From Tenrec ecaudatus (Eukaryota; Chordata; Mammalia; Afrosoricida; Tenrecidae): DNA of 64,000 bases. The position numbers were made by a program, and so were the translations under genes. The stretch lies in NCBI RefSeq assembly GCF_050624435.1, contig NC_134547.1, forward strand, positions 33,195,419 to 33,259,418, given 5' to 3'. Positions 24,066 through 61,799 of this stretch are shown in pieces. The stretch's first letter is position 1, and the number at the start of each line of letters is the position of its first letter. The notes below the pieces were generated by a model, which searched no databases, had not been told where the DNA came from, and saw nothing but the letters and a program-made list of their open reading frames with translations.

Positions 24066-24492
24066 CCTCGCTGCCAGTGAATGGATGTCCACTCATGGTG
24101 CCTCCTAGAGAGGCTTTCTGAGATTATAAATTTCCCCCCAACATTTTTATTGGCAGTTTACATATCACACACTTGACTTTTTCAATCGTTCATTCATAGC
24201 AAGAGGAATTGTACAATCAGTACCACGTCTATCTTAGAGCATTCCCTGTGCCTCCCATGGTTACATCACCTTTAAAAGGAGTTGTGCAAGCACGTTCAGT
24301 CCTAGTGCTCCCTCCCCTCCCCCCTCCATTATTTACTTCCCAAGTCTCCTTTCCCTCCCTACCGCCCACACCCCACCCCGAGATTATCAATCTTTAAGGA
24401 TTCAGATAGCCTCATCTTTCACTCTGGTGGGTTTGAACCCCTGACCTTGAGGTTGATAATCAACATTGTTAATGGCTAAGCGCTGTAGGACA
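24066..24492 (-). mobile_element. AfroSINE, antisense, split by an L1 piece
   Basis: The distal part at 24066-24133 ('ctgccagtgaatggatgtcc') and proximal part at 24380-24492 ('gcctcatctttcactctggt', 'gggtttgaacccctgacctt') belong to one antisense SINE. A near-perfect 14-bp repeat gagattatMaatYt flanks the interruption. Confidence 0.75.
24134..24379 (-). mobile_element. L1 3'-end fragment inserted in an AfroSINE
   Basis: 'caacatttttattggcagtt', 'tacatatcacacacttgact', 'agaggaattgtacaatcag' and a C-rich block ('ctcccctcccccctcc'). This is the same L1 3'-end type as at 13270. The flanking 14-bp target duplication (24120-24133 and 24380-24393) is typical of L1 insertion. Confidence 0.65.
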
Positions 24493-27098
24493 TTGTGAGT
24501 CCATGGCTTTATGACACATCATGGGGCCATTCCTGGTTGCCATGCCCCTGCGCCCTTTGGGATGATGGGTGTGGCTTTAGGTCACCCACCCCAGACATAC
24601 CTCAAGCTCACTGGTTAGCAGTTTGCTGGGCTTCTCCACACTCAGTCACCAAGGAGTCAGGATGTAAAAATCATGCTCCTGGACAGCCTCCTTTAATAGA
24701 GTGCGTGTTCTGGAAACAGGTGGGATGTTACATCTTCATAAATTGAATCTTACATTTTTGTGAAATGGCCTTTTCTTTAATTAAAAATATTTAATCACTT
24801 ATATCGTATTGCAGAAGTAATAAATGTTCATGACAGAGAAGCTGGCCACCACAGCCAGGCATGGAAGCACACGGGAACCCACCCACAGGGAGACATGACC
24901 CTTTAACCCCTTAGTGCCCAAACTTCCAGAGCTCTGTGCTTCTCTCTCTCTCTGTGTAGATAATAAAATGGGGATTCAAATCCTATTTTAGACATGCTAT
25001 AGGAGCTTGCTAATTTAAGGAACTCTGCAGCGAATCCTTTTGAAATGTGACTAATTCCCCTGGGATTTATTTATGCTGTCGGTTCCAGCAAACACCAGAA
25101 GCCATACACTGTTTATGGCTTGGGGTAGAGGGATATTGGACACTCGTTGACAATTTCTATCTGACAATTTCTCTCTGCCTCTATATCCATCCATCCATCC
25201 ATCCATCCATCCATCCATCCATCCATCCATCCATCCATGCATCCATCTGCTATTAGCCTATCATATATCTCCTAATTGAGTGTTGAGAGATTGACATAGC
25301 ACGGCAGGCAGGAGAGCCAGGGCTGGGTTGATTGAGTGCCCTCCACAGGGAGCCTCAGACACACCGAGCCACATATTTATGACGTTCCCCAAGGACTGGA
25401 TTACATGTGTAAGATTAACGCCCCTGCTGCACAAATTAAAAATGCTCGATTATCTGCAGCATGGAGCGGGCGAGCTGAAGATCAGCATCTTCTCTTTGAA
25501 CAACATAATTGACTGTCTCTCAGTCTGAACCCTTCGCGGTATTGATTTGAATTCATTATTTGTGCGTTTATAATCTTCCTGCTGCCCCATCCCAGGCACC
25601 CCACATCGCAGCCCAGCTCGGCCGCCTCCTCCCAAGCCGTCACCCTGAGTCTGGAAGTCCTGACAGTTCCTGAGGACAATTAATCAGTCACACAGAATCA
25701 GCTTTTGCTGCTAAAGGAGAGGCTTCCCTGTAAAACTGACATTCCATTTTATGGGAATCAAGGTTCTGCAAAGAGACTGTGGGCTGCCTTCGTTAACAGC
25801 ACTGAGTCACCAGGACCCCGCTGGGGAAGCCGTGGGGGGTGAGGGCAAGGGAGCAAAGTTGCCCCCTTGAAGGGCAGTGGGCTGGGTCGGTGAAGGGCAC
25901 CTGAGCGGTGAGAGCTCCGAGCTGGGTATCCAGGCTGCGGGGATCTGATCCGATGCCCTTGCAGGCAAGCAGGGGATTCATCAGTTATGTAGATTGTGTT
26001 CCAGACACATTGCAGGTCTTCTTCCAAAGCAAAACAGAAAATTTTCTATCCTATAATTTACTAAAAACAAGCTCAGAACCGCCCCCCCACCCCCCTGCCC
26101 CGCACACAACAGTTCCACGGAAAAGAAAGCTCAGGTTATCTGCAATCCAATTTAACGGCTTTGCTGTGTTCTTAAATCGAAAACTGGTTACGTGTTATTT
26201 GAAAACATCAATTACCTACTTCAGGAATGAGGTTTTGGTTAACCCTGAAACTTCTGTTGCTTCAGCCCTCTTTGGGAAGCCTGCTGAATGGCCCCAATGT
26301 CTCTGGGGCCTCAGATGACCAGTGAGGGTGCCCACAGCTGGTCGAGGCTGCCAAGGGTGAAGGCGGACGGAGACTGGCGGAGGCACTTGCCCAGGGGCTC
26401 ACAGATGGGGCACCTGCATGGGGCAGGCTGGTGGGTGGCGGGAGTCTTGAGGCAGTGGGGGTGGGGGGGGGGAGGAGAATGTGCTCTTCCTTAAGGGGTG
26501 GTTGCTGCTTCACAGCGCCAATTGTCTGCACATCAGAAATCTATGATTTTTGAGTTCAGAGTTCCTGATAATGTAAAGTAATAACAGTAAGGAACAATAT
26601 CTTAGACCAAACCAACTATGTGTCTCTGAGCCCGAGGTTTGCAGCCTCTGGGTGGGAGTCTGAATTGGATGTAAACTTTGAAACAGGAGGCTTCTTATTA
26701 AAAAATATATAAATCTTGGCTAGGACTCCATCTTCTTTCTTTCTTTGTTAAAATTCACTGGCACAGAATTAATCACAGTCCTGGTTCAAGCTACTCCCTC
26801 ATTATCACTCCACACATGCAATCCATTCATTTAAAAAAATGCAGGAATCATGATAACTTAGTACACAGTTTGAAAACGAAGACCTTGACAATCACCTATA
26901 TGCACCCGAGGGCTCCCTCCCTGCTGCACCCTCCTGTCTCCCATGCCTGGGTTGACCATGACACTGGACATGTGACCTCCTCCCCCGCTTTGCTTTCCTT
27001 ATGAGTATATAATCTGTGTACTTTGCTAAAGTGCAGTTCACTCAGTACTACTCCTGTATCCGACAGCGTATGGTCTATGGGAACTTCTCTGTTTCCAG
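24493..27098. other. Intergenic with candidate conserved noncoding blocks
   Basis: No coding support. 25250-25560 and 26030-26260 are AT-rich unique sequences dense in ATTA/TAAT and 'aattgag'-type motifs, without recognisable repeats. A (ATCC)n microsatellite lies at 25186-25240. G/C homopolymers occur at 26081-26100 and 26459-26473. Confidence 0.35.
25186..25240. repeat. (ATCC)n microsatellite
   Basis: About 13 tetranucleotide units with a late 'atgc' interruption. Confidence 0.95.
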
Positions 27099-27270
27099 GG
27101 AGCGTGGATAGGTGTGCTAAACACTAGCCTACCTGTTCCCTCAGGAGAACGACAGGGCTTTCTATTCCCATTAATAGTCACAGTCTCAGAAACTCAGAGG
27201 GGCGCTTCTACCCTGTGGTCCTCTACGGTCCATATGAGTTGGCATTGACATCATGGCGGTGAGTTTGGTG
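27099..27270 (+). mobile_element. AfroSINE, diverged
   Basis: 'ggagcgtggataggtgtgct', 'aggagaacgacagggctttc', 'tattcccattaatagtcaca', 'cttctaccctgtgg' and 'ttggcattgacatcatggcg'. Confidence 0.8.
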
Positions 27271-27560
27271 TTTGGTTACTTGCTCCCTAGTGAACTGAGC
27301 AAAGATTTCTGACAAGTCTAGGCCCAGAACAAAATCACTGGGTCCGAGGGAATGTGATCTTGCCCTGTTTCGGGTCAGTACAAAAGTGTTGTTTTCCATC
27401 GATTCGCACCAATCTATGCTCTCACCATCAGTGCGTAATAATCTTACAGAGTCAAATCTTTGCTGTTACCACTTGGCATAGTCAAATGGAACCTCGTGGG
27501 GAACTGGGAGGGCAGACTCATTGGAGCCTGGCCTTGCTGTCTCTTGCCACTCCCGCATGG

Positions 27561-27730
27561 CCGTGCGGTTGTTGCCGACGCAGCGATTCTATGGGACAGC
27601 CCAGCACTGCCCCTGTGAATGTCTGAGGCGGTACCTCTTCACGGGAGGAGAATGCTTCATCTTTCTCCTGCTGAATGCCTGGTGGCTTTGAATTGCCGAC
27701 CTTGTGGTTAGCAGGACAACCAGGGTGCAG
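27561..27730 (-). mobile_element. AfroSINE, antisense
   Basis: 'attctatgggacagcccagc', 'gcttcatctttctcctgctg', 'tggtggctttgaattgccga' and 'ccttgtggttagcaggacaa', ending near 'ccagggtgc'. Confidence 0.85.
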
Positions 27731-30700
27731 TCCTGCCTCGTACCACTCCAAAGCTTGATACCGATTAGCCATATTCTGTCCATTTCCCATTGGGTTGCTT
27801 GCATTGTTGCTGGGTTTTTTTTTTGTTTGTTTTTTAAAGCTTTTCCTTGTGAATTCGGGTTTAGAGGGCCACCTATCACTTTCCATTCAACAGCACTTAC
27901 ACCTTCTGATTCAACTCATCCATTGCATCTCCCTTTGCGTGCCCTCCTCCCTCCCTGCGCTTCTTGCGTCCAGCTCTCCTTTGCTAACCTTTGAGTCTTG
28001 CCTTTGGGTAACAGGAGCTCTGGGTCTACAAGGTTGATGATTCTAACGAGGGCTGAGTCCAGCTCCACACCTGAAGGGCGAGGGTCCCGCCAGGCTCTGT
28101 CCCACGGAGCCTGGTCTCTCTCATGATTCTGTGCGTGCTCCACATTTTTATCTCATGGTATCCAGTGCTTTGATACCCGCTTAGTATATGCTTTTGTGGT
28201 ATTTTGTCACATTGTCACCTTTGCCCTCTTTTTAGAGTTGCCCATTTTGAGGCTTTATGTAAGAAATCCTTTCCAGATTCAGTCTAAAAGACATCATCTG
28301 TATTTTTTACTAAGAGTCTATTTATCATTTCCACCAATAATAAGACACAGGGGAAATTGATTTGGAGGGGGGTGCTGGGTGGTGGCGATGAGACAGGGGG
28401 CAGGGGCATGCTTCCACGGCTTTGCAGTTTCTGGTGTTTGTTCAGACTTTTAGTCCTGTTGGGTCTGTGGCCACGACACGGGGTGGGACTACCTAAAGGG
28501 CACGGGCTTCCATACCTGCCCAGGAGCGAGCAGTCTCCCAGGCACCAGGTGGAAGGGGCAACCTCTATGCTGAGGCGGGCAGGGTGAAGAGCAGCGGCCG
28601 CCTGTGAGACGGGACGGTTTCCAGGCTGGCCGAGCTCGGCCACATGCGCATCATCATCCACTGGGAGGACAGGAAGTTCTAAGGCAGGAGGCTTTTCAAC
28701 GTGGGCCTGTTCGTGTGTGCACACACACACTGCAAAATGCTCCCACTTCTAGGAAAACCAGGGCCTTGCACCCTCTGGAATGCCAGTAAAATGATGCCCG
28801 ATGTCACCCTGATGTTGATATGCGCCCATCTAATGAGCAAGAAGTGCACATCCCCCGCCCCCCCAGAAGTGTCCGAAGTTCCTAACCACCAGCTCAGAAG
28901 CTCGAAGGTCACCAGTAGGTGGGCTACGTTACAGTCACAAGCGGCTTGCTTGCAGTGACACAAGGCTACTGCTCAGGATGCGGTGTGTCCAGCGCTGGCC
29001 ATCACTGCCACTCAGTTTCAGCCCTGGAAGTTCCAGCCAGGCCAGAGGAGAAGAGGGCTTCAGGGTGCTGTACCAGCAGCCATGTGCCCTGGGCTGGAAA
29101 GGAGACCGTCCCTTCCCCTGGCTCTCGCTGGTCAGCGCTGGTTCCCTGCCTCAGGCACCAGCCCCAGGACACCAGCTCCGTGTACTCCATCCGAGCTGGT
29201 TCTTTCTTCTGAGCCAGACCCTTGGCTGGGAAGATGAGGCTGGACGACCCAGTACCCACGTCATCTCACCTCCAGGCAAACTCTGAGGATTCTTGTCTGA
29301 TTTCCAAGGCTACACCTGCCCAGGTGATGGCTGAGGGCACTGTGGGTTAGCCACTCGAGGTTCCATGATACTGGATGCCTTTGAGAGGTTTCTCTGGTGG
29401 GTAATACTCCGGTTCTTAGCTTCACAGGAAAAAGAATTCACGCCAGAGCCTGGTTTGTGATCCAAGTGGGTTTGTATAAAGGACAGGAGAAGTTTCAGGT
29501 TTTACAGTCTCAAACGAGTACACGCCATTTCAGGGAAGCGTTACAAACCTTGCCCAAGCCGTGCTGGGGCTCACAACTGAACATGGCAACCCAGTGGGAC
29601 TCCTCACTCCCACCGCGGTGAACTGAGGCCACAGAGACGCAGCACGGGCTGGCGGGCCATGGAGCAGGGTCAAGGGGAGAGAAGGGAATCCTCTCCAGCC
29701 TGCCACTGACCAGGAGCAGGGGGGTCCAAGAGACCCTGCCCACTGCCCGTGGTATTTTAAACTTCGGGCTGGGGAGTGTGGTGAAAGGTATTGGTCGACC
29801 CCATTAGCTGAATTATGCCCACCAGGGTGGGGCCATGAGCCTGACCCTAGTTTGGGCTGCCCAGGTGTAATGCCCACCTGGTTTGGAGGGGTGGGGGGGG
29901 CTGAATTGGAGCATGCCCAGTTAAAGTCTTCATGGGTGGCTGGTTTGTCCTTTCCCAATCTCCTGTATGGGGCCTGTGCAGGCGTTGGAGGGACAACCCC
30001 CTCTGTCCCTGCCTGACTACCTAACACCTTCATCATTACCATAGAACTTAGGGGTCCTTTATAGGGTTACCTGGATGTGCTGGGCTCCCCTCCCTTTCTC
30101 CCTCTCCATGTCATCTAGCTTCACTTCCAGCCTGAGCTCCAGGCAGGGCGGGTCTTGCCTCCCTCAGGGTTGGGTTGCCCTGCAGCCCTGCCGGCTGCTC
30201 TCCCTGACTTAGCACCCTGTTCTTTCCAGAAGGCCGGGTGCTCTTCCCAGACTGGGTCCAGAGCTCCTGAATCACCCACAAAGCCTTCTTCTCACCTTGA
30301 GACCAATTACATTGCCGACTGACCCCCCTGGAACCGGAATCCAAAGGATGGTGGATCTCACCGGAAGTTCCAGTGTTAGGCAGGGGCTTGCCCCCTGAGG
30401 CCTTGCCTCCTGCAACAGCCAGAGCAGCCACCCACTCTATAGCCTCAGTTTGGGGCATCCTGCCCAGCCGTGCCCGGGGGCCCAGACCCAGGCCCCCGTG
30501 GACCTGCGCTGTGGAGTCACAGGCATACACGTGACATCTCTTACACTGCAGTCTGGCTTCCGCTGGCTCCCACTGCGGGGAGCTCCTGCTTAGGAAACTT
30601 GCCCAGAGTCACTGCAGCTTCCTAGCAGGAAGTGCGCTGTCCTCTGCCCTAGGAGACCATGCAGAACCAGGGGCCACCCTGCAGGCCAGTTCCCCAATCC

Positions 30701-31245
30701 CAGTGTCGGCCCCCCCCCCAATCCCAGGCAGGGTCCCCTGATGGCTCTTGCTGGGAAAGGTCTGGTTTGGGAGATGGAAACTTACTTCCCCATTCCTGGT
30801 CCCCTGTGTGTGCGTGGGTGGTGGTCGGGCCTGGCATGATGTCAGCCCATCACAGACACCTCATTTCCATTCATCCTCCCCCCCTCCCGGGAAATGCCTT
30901 TTTCTCTTCAGCGCAGAGGGCCAGTATTTAACATGACATCAGCCGGCTGCAGTATTGAGTTAACTGTAAAAAGAGACGATCCGGCTGCATGGAATCACTA
31001 CCCACCAGACAAAGTGATTAAATTTACAGCCCGATTGGTGCTGATCATTCCAAATGAAATGGGAAACACCTCAGTATTTATGCCTCAGTGTAGCCGCCAG
31101 CACACAGTCCCCAGATCTTCCCACGGACCCCCAGCACATGGACTCTGTTCATGCGAAACTGACCAAATACCCGCTCCTCTCTTTCCTTTCCACCAAGTGC
31201 GAGTCTGTGATGCACACAGGCCTCGTGGGCCTGTAAGGTTACCTT
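27731..31245. other. Intergenic, GC-richer, mostly unassigned
   Basis: No coding support on either strand. 30925-31100 is an unusual AT-richer unique block with little simple sequence, and is a candidate conserved element. (CA)n at 28718-28730 is short. A C10 run lies at 30711-30719. Confidence 0.3.
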
Positions 31246-31475
31246 GTTGTTTTCAGGTGCCATCTGGTGGGCTAGGACTCAGAGTGACCCTATGCACCAC
31301 AGAAAGGAACACTGCCCGGTTCCGGTTCCGGTTCCGTGCCATCCTCACAATTGTTCCTATGCCTGAGCCCCTTGTTGCAGCTGCTGTTCAATCCATCTGG
31401 CTGAGGGTCTTCTTTTGGGTCGCCCTGCTACTTGACCAAGCATCGTGTTCTTCTCCAGGGACTGGAGAGCGGGCA
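31246..31475 (+). mobile_element. Afrotherian interspersed repeat (LINE-like, RTE type suspected)
   Basis: Ordered blocks 'tgttttcaggtgccatctgg', 'gactcagagtgaccctatgc', 'aggaacactgcccggttccg', 'catcctcacaattgttccta', 'agccccttgttgcagctgct', 'tgagggtcttcttttgggtc' and 'cttctccagggactggag' recur here, at 34775 and at 9690. I know this sequence from afrotherian genomes but not its formal family name. The cggttc unit is triplicated at 31318-31335. Confidence 0.6.
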
Positions 31476-32429
31476 GGGCTGTAGGATCTGCGATGCTAGA
31501 GCCCACGTTTGAACAGAGTCTTCCAGTGCAGCGGTGGCTGTCAAGGGGCTGGGGCCTGCCTGGTGACCATCTCGTGCACCTCTCATTTGTATATAGTATG
31601 GTGTTCGCATAGCGTCCAAACCACATATAATATCCCATTTTGCAGAACTGTGGACATTTAGCAATGCAGAACTGTATAGCGGCATCTTGAAGCAGTCAGG
31701 ATAGGCTGGGCTCTGCTGCAGTAACAAGTAGCTTGAAGAACAAAGGGTTGTTTCTCACCACGCTGCATGTCTAGGCCCTTGGGGACCCAGGCTGGTAGGT
31801 CAGTTACTGTCTTGAATTTGCCAGTTGTCACGTCAGAGAAGGCTTCTGTTCATAACCCACTGGCCGGAGCTGGTCACCAGGCCACCCTCTACCTGGGATG
31901 TGCTGCCACAGGAAGGTGGTGAGCTGGAGCAATGTGAATGCCAGCCACCCTTGTTTTCCCAGCAAGTCTCCAAGCAGCTGGATTTTAAATAGACCCGGGG
32001 ATCTGGCTCTTCAGCGGGACCCTGTCATGGAAAAGTAGCCCCCAGGGTGCCACCCTCTCTGTAGGACGAGTGTGCCCATTGCTAGGATCTATGTATTTCA
32101 GAAGCTCCACATCATCTCCGAGTGCACAGAGAGAGCACAGGTGGGTGTCGGTTGCCTCCAGCATTCTTCTCCAAGAAGCAGTGAGGCTAAGAACAAAAAT
32201 GCATCTTGATATGTAATCTCCAAGTGAGTGAACACGTTGCCCCATTCATTCCCACTGAGAGGGGAAAGGATCATTCTGGATTTGGATCATACTTTTTCTA
32301 GTGCTCTGTGAGGCCCTCTCTCCCCAGGGGAGATGAGTGACACCCCACCCCCACCCCACATCCAGCTTGGAGTGTAGCTGACAGCCCTGAATCCCCAAAC
32401 TATAACATTATTACATAGCTGTAGAAGCA
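31476..32429. other. Intergenic 3' of VSTM2B, old repeat traces
   Basis: 31690-31900 ('ctctgctgcagtaacaagta', 'caaagggttgtttctcacca') resembles an ancient mammalian-wide element, possibly LTR- or L1M-derived; not assigned further. No coding. Confidence 0.3.
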
Positions 32430-32446
32430 TTATTTCAAAGTTGTTT

Positions 32447-32452
32447 TTTATT
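32447..32452 (-). terminator. Polyadenylation signal AATAAA (distal)
   Basis: A second TTTATT on the plus strand in the same AT-rich block, about 65 nt beyond the first in the sense direction. Either or both could be used. Confidence 0.5.
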
Positions 32453-32514
32453 CAACTGTTATTCAGCAATATACAATACGGTTTATAAACAAGTGTCTGA
32501 CCTTGTTTCCAATC

Positions 32515-32520
32515 TTTATT
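32515..32520 (-). terminator. Polyadenylation signal AATAAA (proximal)
   Basis: Plus-strand TTTATT, so AATAAA on the VSTM2B sense strand, about 0.58 kb after the stop. A TG-rich stretch (sense TTGTATATTG) follows within 50 nt, which is suitable as a downstream element. Confidence 0.55.
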
Positions 32521-33027
32521 TAAAAATAAATATTATTGACAGTGAATTTCAATTATGATAAGATGTGTCATTTGTGTAATCAAAATGTTTCAAAGGAAAT
32601 AATTTACTTTAATAAAAAAGAAAAGACCCCCCCCTTCCCAAAGAAAAAGTAAATAAAAAAATCCTTAAACACAATAATCTACTAAAAATATTTCGCTTTG
32701 TCAGAGAGGCTCTGAGCCAACCTGTTTTACATATTGTCCTAAAGGTAATTGCTCAACAGTTCGTGCAAAATGAAGACCCGGAGGAACAGCTCAGGAAGGA
32801 AAAGGGTACACGCGGTGGAGAAACCAGTGATCCCATGCACAGCGCATGGCTTCAGCTCCATCTTATTTGGAAACTAGATGCATTATTTTAGGTGTTCTAC
32901 ATTTGTGTCACTTCCCCCAAAATATGATGTGTTGATTTCCCACGTGGAATTTTTCATGCTTCTCTCAGTCTCTCTGCATCCCTTTGAGAGGCAGTCCTCA
33001 CAGAGGGTCCTGGCCGCTCTGCGCTGG

Positions 33028-33075
33028 AGGAAGAGGGGGAGGAAGAGGAGGAGGAGGAGGAGGAGGAGGAGGCGG
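33028..33075. repeat. (GGA)n purine tract next to the VSTM2B stop codon
   Basis: A GGA/GGAA-rich purine run on the plus strand, starting about 26 nt from the stop codon. It is CTC-rich on the gene's sense strand. Confidence 0.85.
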
Positions 33076-33100
33076 CTGCGGCGCAGCGGTGGGCGGGGTG

Positions 33101-58900
<25,800 letters not shown>

Positions 58901-60120
58901 AGGACGTCTCCGAGCCTGCCATGGCCCTGCGTGGCGCCCCCTCCCCCGGCCGCCGGCGGCCGCCAATCAGCCCCGCTCCCTTGCCGGCTTGCCCGGCGCG
59001 GCTCCGGAGGGGGGCGCTGCGCGGGGCGCGTGGAAGGCGAGGTCCCGCCGGGAGCCTACTGGAGATCCGTCGGCGCCTCGGTCCGTGCGTCCGTCCGCCG
59101 GTTCGCGGGACGATCGGGAGCCGCGGTTCAGCCTCTGCCCGGTGGGCCGGGCAGGATCCGGGCCGCTCCGGTACCCATCCCTGGCGGAGGGGGTGCGCGC
59201 CTGGGAGCCGTAAGCTTCTTGCCTCCCAGTTCCCTCCTGGTTTGGCTCCTGACTGCCACCTCCTCCGGCGCCCGCCGAGCTCTCCCGCCGCCGCCCCCGC
59301 GGGTCCCTCCGCGGCGGCTCTCTCGGCAGGGCGAGTGGGCGCTCAGCCGCGGCGCGCAGACCTGTCGTCCGACCCAGCGCAGCGCCCGGAGAGCGGGTCC
59401 GGCGTGGCAGCCCCAGAGCGGGAGAGGCGGGGAGAGGGGGAGGGGGAGAGGACAGGAGGGGGCGGTCAGCGGCTGGGTGCTGAGCCGCCTCCGCCGCGGC
59501 ATCACCCCCGCCCTCCCCTCCCCTCGCCTTCTTCAACCGGCACCGCCCCCGCCCCCGCCCCGGAGCTCACCCCCTCCCCCTCCCCGCTTGCGGGGTCGCT
59601 TGGATGGACCACCGTCCTTTTCCTTGTGGGAGCGCAGCCCCGCCCCACACTCGCTTGGAAAGGGGGGGTGTCCTCCCACCCAAACTCTCCCTGGCTTCCT
59701 CCTAGTCTCAGTCGCCCGAGACGGTCGTTGGTTCTGGCTCTCCGCTGTCCCGCGGCCCTCTACGCAGTCTCGCGCCCGCAACTCCTTACCGCGGCTTAGG
59801 CAGCCAGCCGCACCGCTCTTTGGCCCTGGCCCGGGCCATGGCGGGTGGGTAGGCGCCGGGCCCCGGAGAAGGGCGGGCAGCTGTGTGGGACAGGGGACGA
59901 GATCGGGTGACCGCGGAGACGCTTGGAGTCTGCAGTATGAGAGCGAGAAGTGAGCGCAGAGCGCAGGGCTAGCAGGTGCCTGTGGCGCGGAGAGCGCACG
60001 AGCGAGCCACCCAGCAGCGGCCGTGAGTGACGGCGGAGGCGGCGGGGGTGGGGTGGGGTGGAGAGCGCTGGGCACGACTCAGGGCCCGGGAGGTTTCCGG
60101 GTGGGGGCGGGGTTCCTGCC

Positions 60121-61339
60121 CCTCGGGGAATGGCCTCTGTGGAACCCGCCTGCCACTGCTCTGGGCTCCAGATGGACCCGGTGCACTGGGGATCCCGAGG
60201 CCGCTGGAGGCAGAGGTCGGTCCGCAGCCACGTTCCGGAGCCCCTCCCCCGCCAGCACAGTCCTGCAGCTGGGAACCTCCCCGTCCTCCCTGGGAGAAGT
60301 GCCCCCCTACCCAGCCATCTGCACATCCCAGGAGGGAAGCGGGGCGGGCACGTGGAGTCGACGGGGCACACGGTCTTTGGGGTGACTCCACCTTCCCCCC
60401 TTTCCCTTGGGAGTCCCCAGACTGTGGATTTTGGTTTTTCGGATCCTGATTCACCCCCAGCCACACTCCTTGGCTTGGACCTGAGGTTGGGGTGTGGGGA
60501 CCCAGGCAAATCTAGGAGCCTGTGGTTTCCTTGTTCTGCCTGTCTAGGGGAGGCACCACCAGGGGGTACCCCTGGAGTAAGAGAGAAGAGGGAAAAATGC
60601 TTTTCTGCCGCTGGCCAACCGACCGGGCCCAGTTGCCACCGCTGAGGGGAAGGAACACTGGGCAGGCAGGCTCTCAGAATCTCCCTAACCAGCCAGTGTC
60701 CGCCCCCCGGGGGGGTGATCCCCGCCCCCACCCCACTTTACTCCTTCCCTCCCAGTCTGGGTTTTAGGGCCAAGGAGGCTTCTACCCTCCAGGTCACTCA
60801 TTCACTGTTGCTCAGATTTTGAACCCTTGTTTGCAGATTTTGAACCCCTGTTTCTGGCTAGGGGCAGGGGCAATGAGCTGGGTGGGTGGTGAATGGGGGT
60901 GCTGCTCTCCTTGGAGGCTCTTTCTAGGGGCCAGTCAGTCACTGGGAAGATCCCACCCTTAGAATACCCACTTCTCCTTTGAATGACTTTGGACCCCCAG
61001 CCCAAGAAAGAACCTAAGACCTTTTAGGGCCCCCCTGCTATCCTCCACATCTGAAGGGAGGGGGCAGGCTTGCACTGTGCAACACACAGCTCCTGGCTGA
61101 GGGTGGGATGCCAGGAAAGCAGATTTGGGCATGGATCCCGGGCCTGGTTTTGATGGCCAGTGTTTGCCCACCATGCAGTGGCCTGCCCAAAGAGGCAGTG
61201 ATCTGGGTACCAGATCCAGCAGAAGCTGATGGCCAGGGCCTGGGGTGGGCGAGGTGAGAATTTCTGCAGCTAGAGCAAATTACACGGTGGTTACCTTTCC
61301 GGTCCGTCGATCTTCTTACTCAGAGAGTAAGGTGTTTCC
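60121..61339. other. Upstream flank of VSTM2B, nothing recognised
   Basis: GC-rich but CpG-poorer sequence beyond the island. A direct repeat 'cagattttgaacccttgttt'/'cagattttgaacccctgttt' occurs at 60812-60853. No coding support. Confidence 0.35.
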
Positions 61340-61795
61340 TATGCACGGCACAAATTAGTAGTATTATGCAGAAGCTGCCTCTGCTCAATGCCTTGCAGTG
61401 GCTCCCATTTCCCTCAGCCCGAACACCAGTCTTCTCACAAAGGTGAAGCCATCTATCTCTGTCCTTACTTGGCCATCTTGCCACTCCTTTCTCTGGCTCC
61501 CACTCCTTTAAGCACACTTGGCTCCTTCCTGTGACGCCCTTCCACCATCTGGACAGGCCTGGGGTCCCTCCCCCCAACTCTCATGGGAGTCTTCAGGTTC
61601 CCTCATGGCCTTCAGATCTCTGCTGAGAAGCTACCTTCTCCATGAGGCCTCTTGCCCCACCCCACTGGCCCCCTTCCCTCCATACCATCTAATGCATGGT
61701 ACATACTGAGATAGGACTCTTGGTCTGCTTTGTTTGAGGGCCCAGATCAAGGCCTGGTGCCAAGGAGGGCCTCAGCACAATTTTTGGGCAATGGA
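61340..61795 (+). mobile_element. L2 (LINE2) 3'-end remnant
   Basis: 'ttgcagtggctcccatttcc', 'tctctggctcccactccttt', 'catggccttcagatctctgc', 'accttctccatgaggcctct', and the tail 'aaggcctggtgccaaggagg'. Confidence 0.75.
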
Positions 61796-61799
61796 CAGC

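Larger units (their letters stand above)
32430..33100 (-). other. VSTM2B: Probable VSTM2B 3' UTR
   Basis: Sequence 3' of the TGA on the minus strand up to the second polyadenylation signal. The first ~85 nt are pyrimidine-rich on the sense strand, with a (CTC)n/(TCC)n run (plus-strand GGA repeats at about 33028-33072). The distal part (32400-32700) is AT-rich, unlike the GC-rich surroundings, and free of recognisable repeats, as expected of a conserved 3' UTR end. Extent is inferred from the signals only. Confidence 0.6.

Noticed and set aside
58921-59799. 292-codon plus-strand frame upstream of VSTM2B
   Set aside because: Same compositional cause; the product is low-complexity and frame-independent in character.
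59796-60731. 311-codon minus-strand frame upstream of exon 1
   Set aside because: GC-rich low-complexity product with no domain, and no splice link to VSTM2B is needed because exon 1 has its own start.
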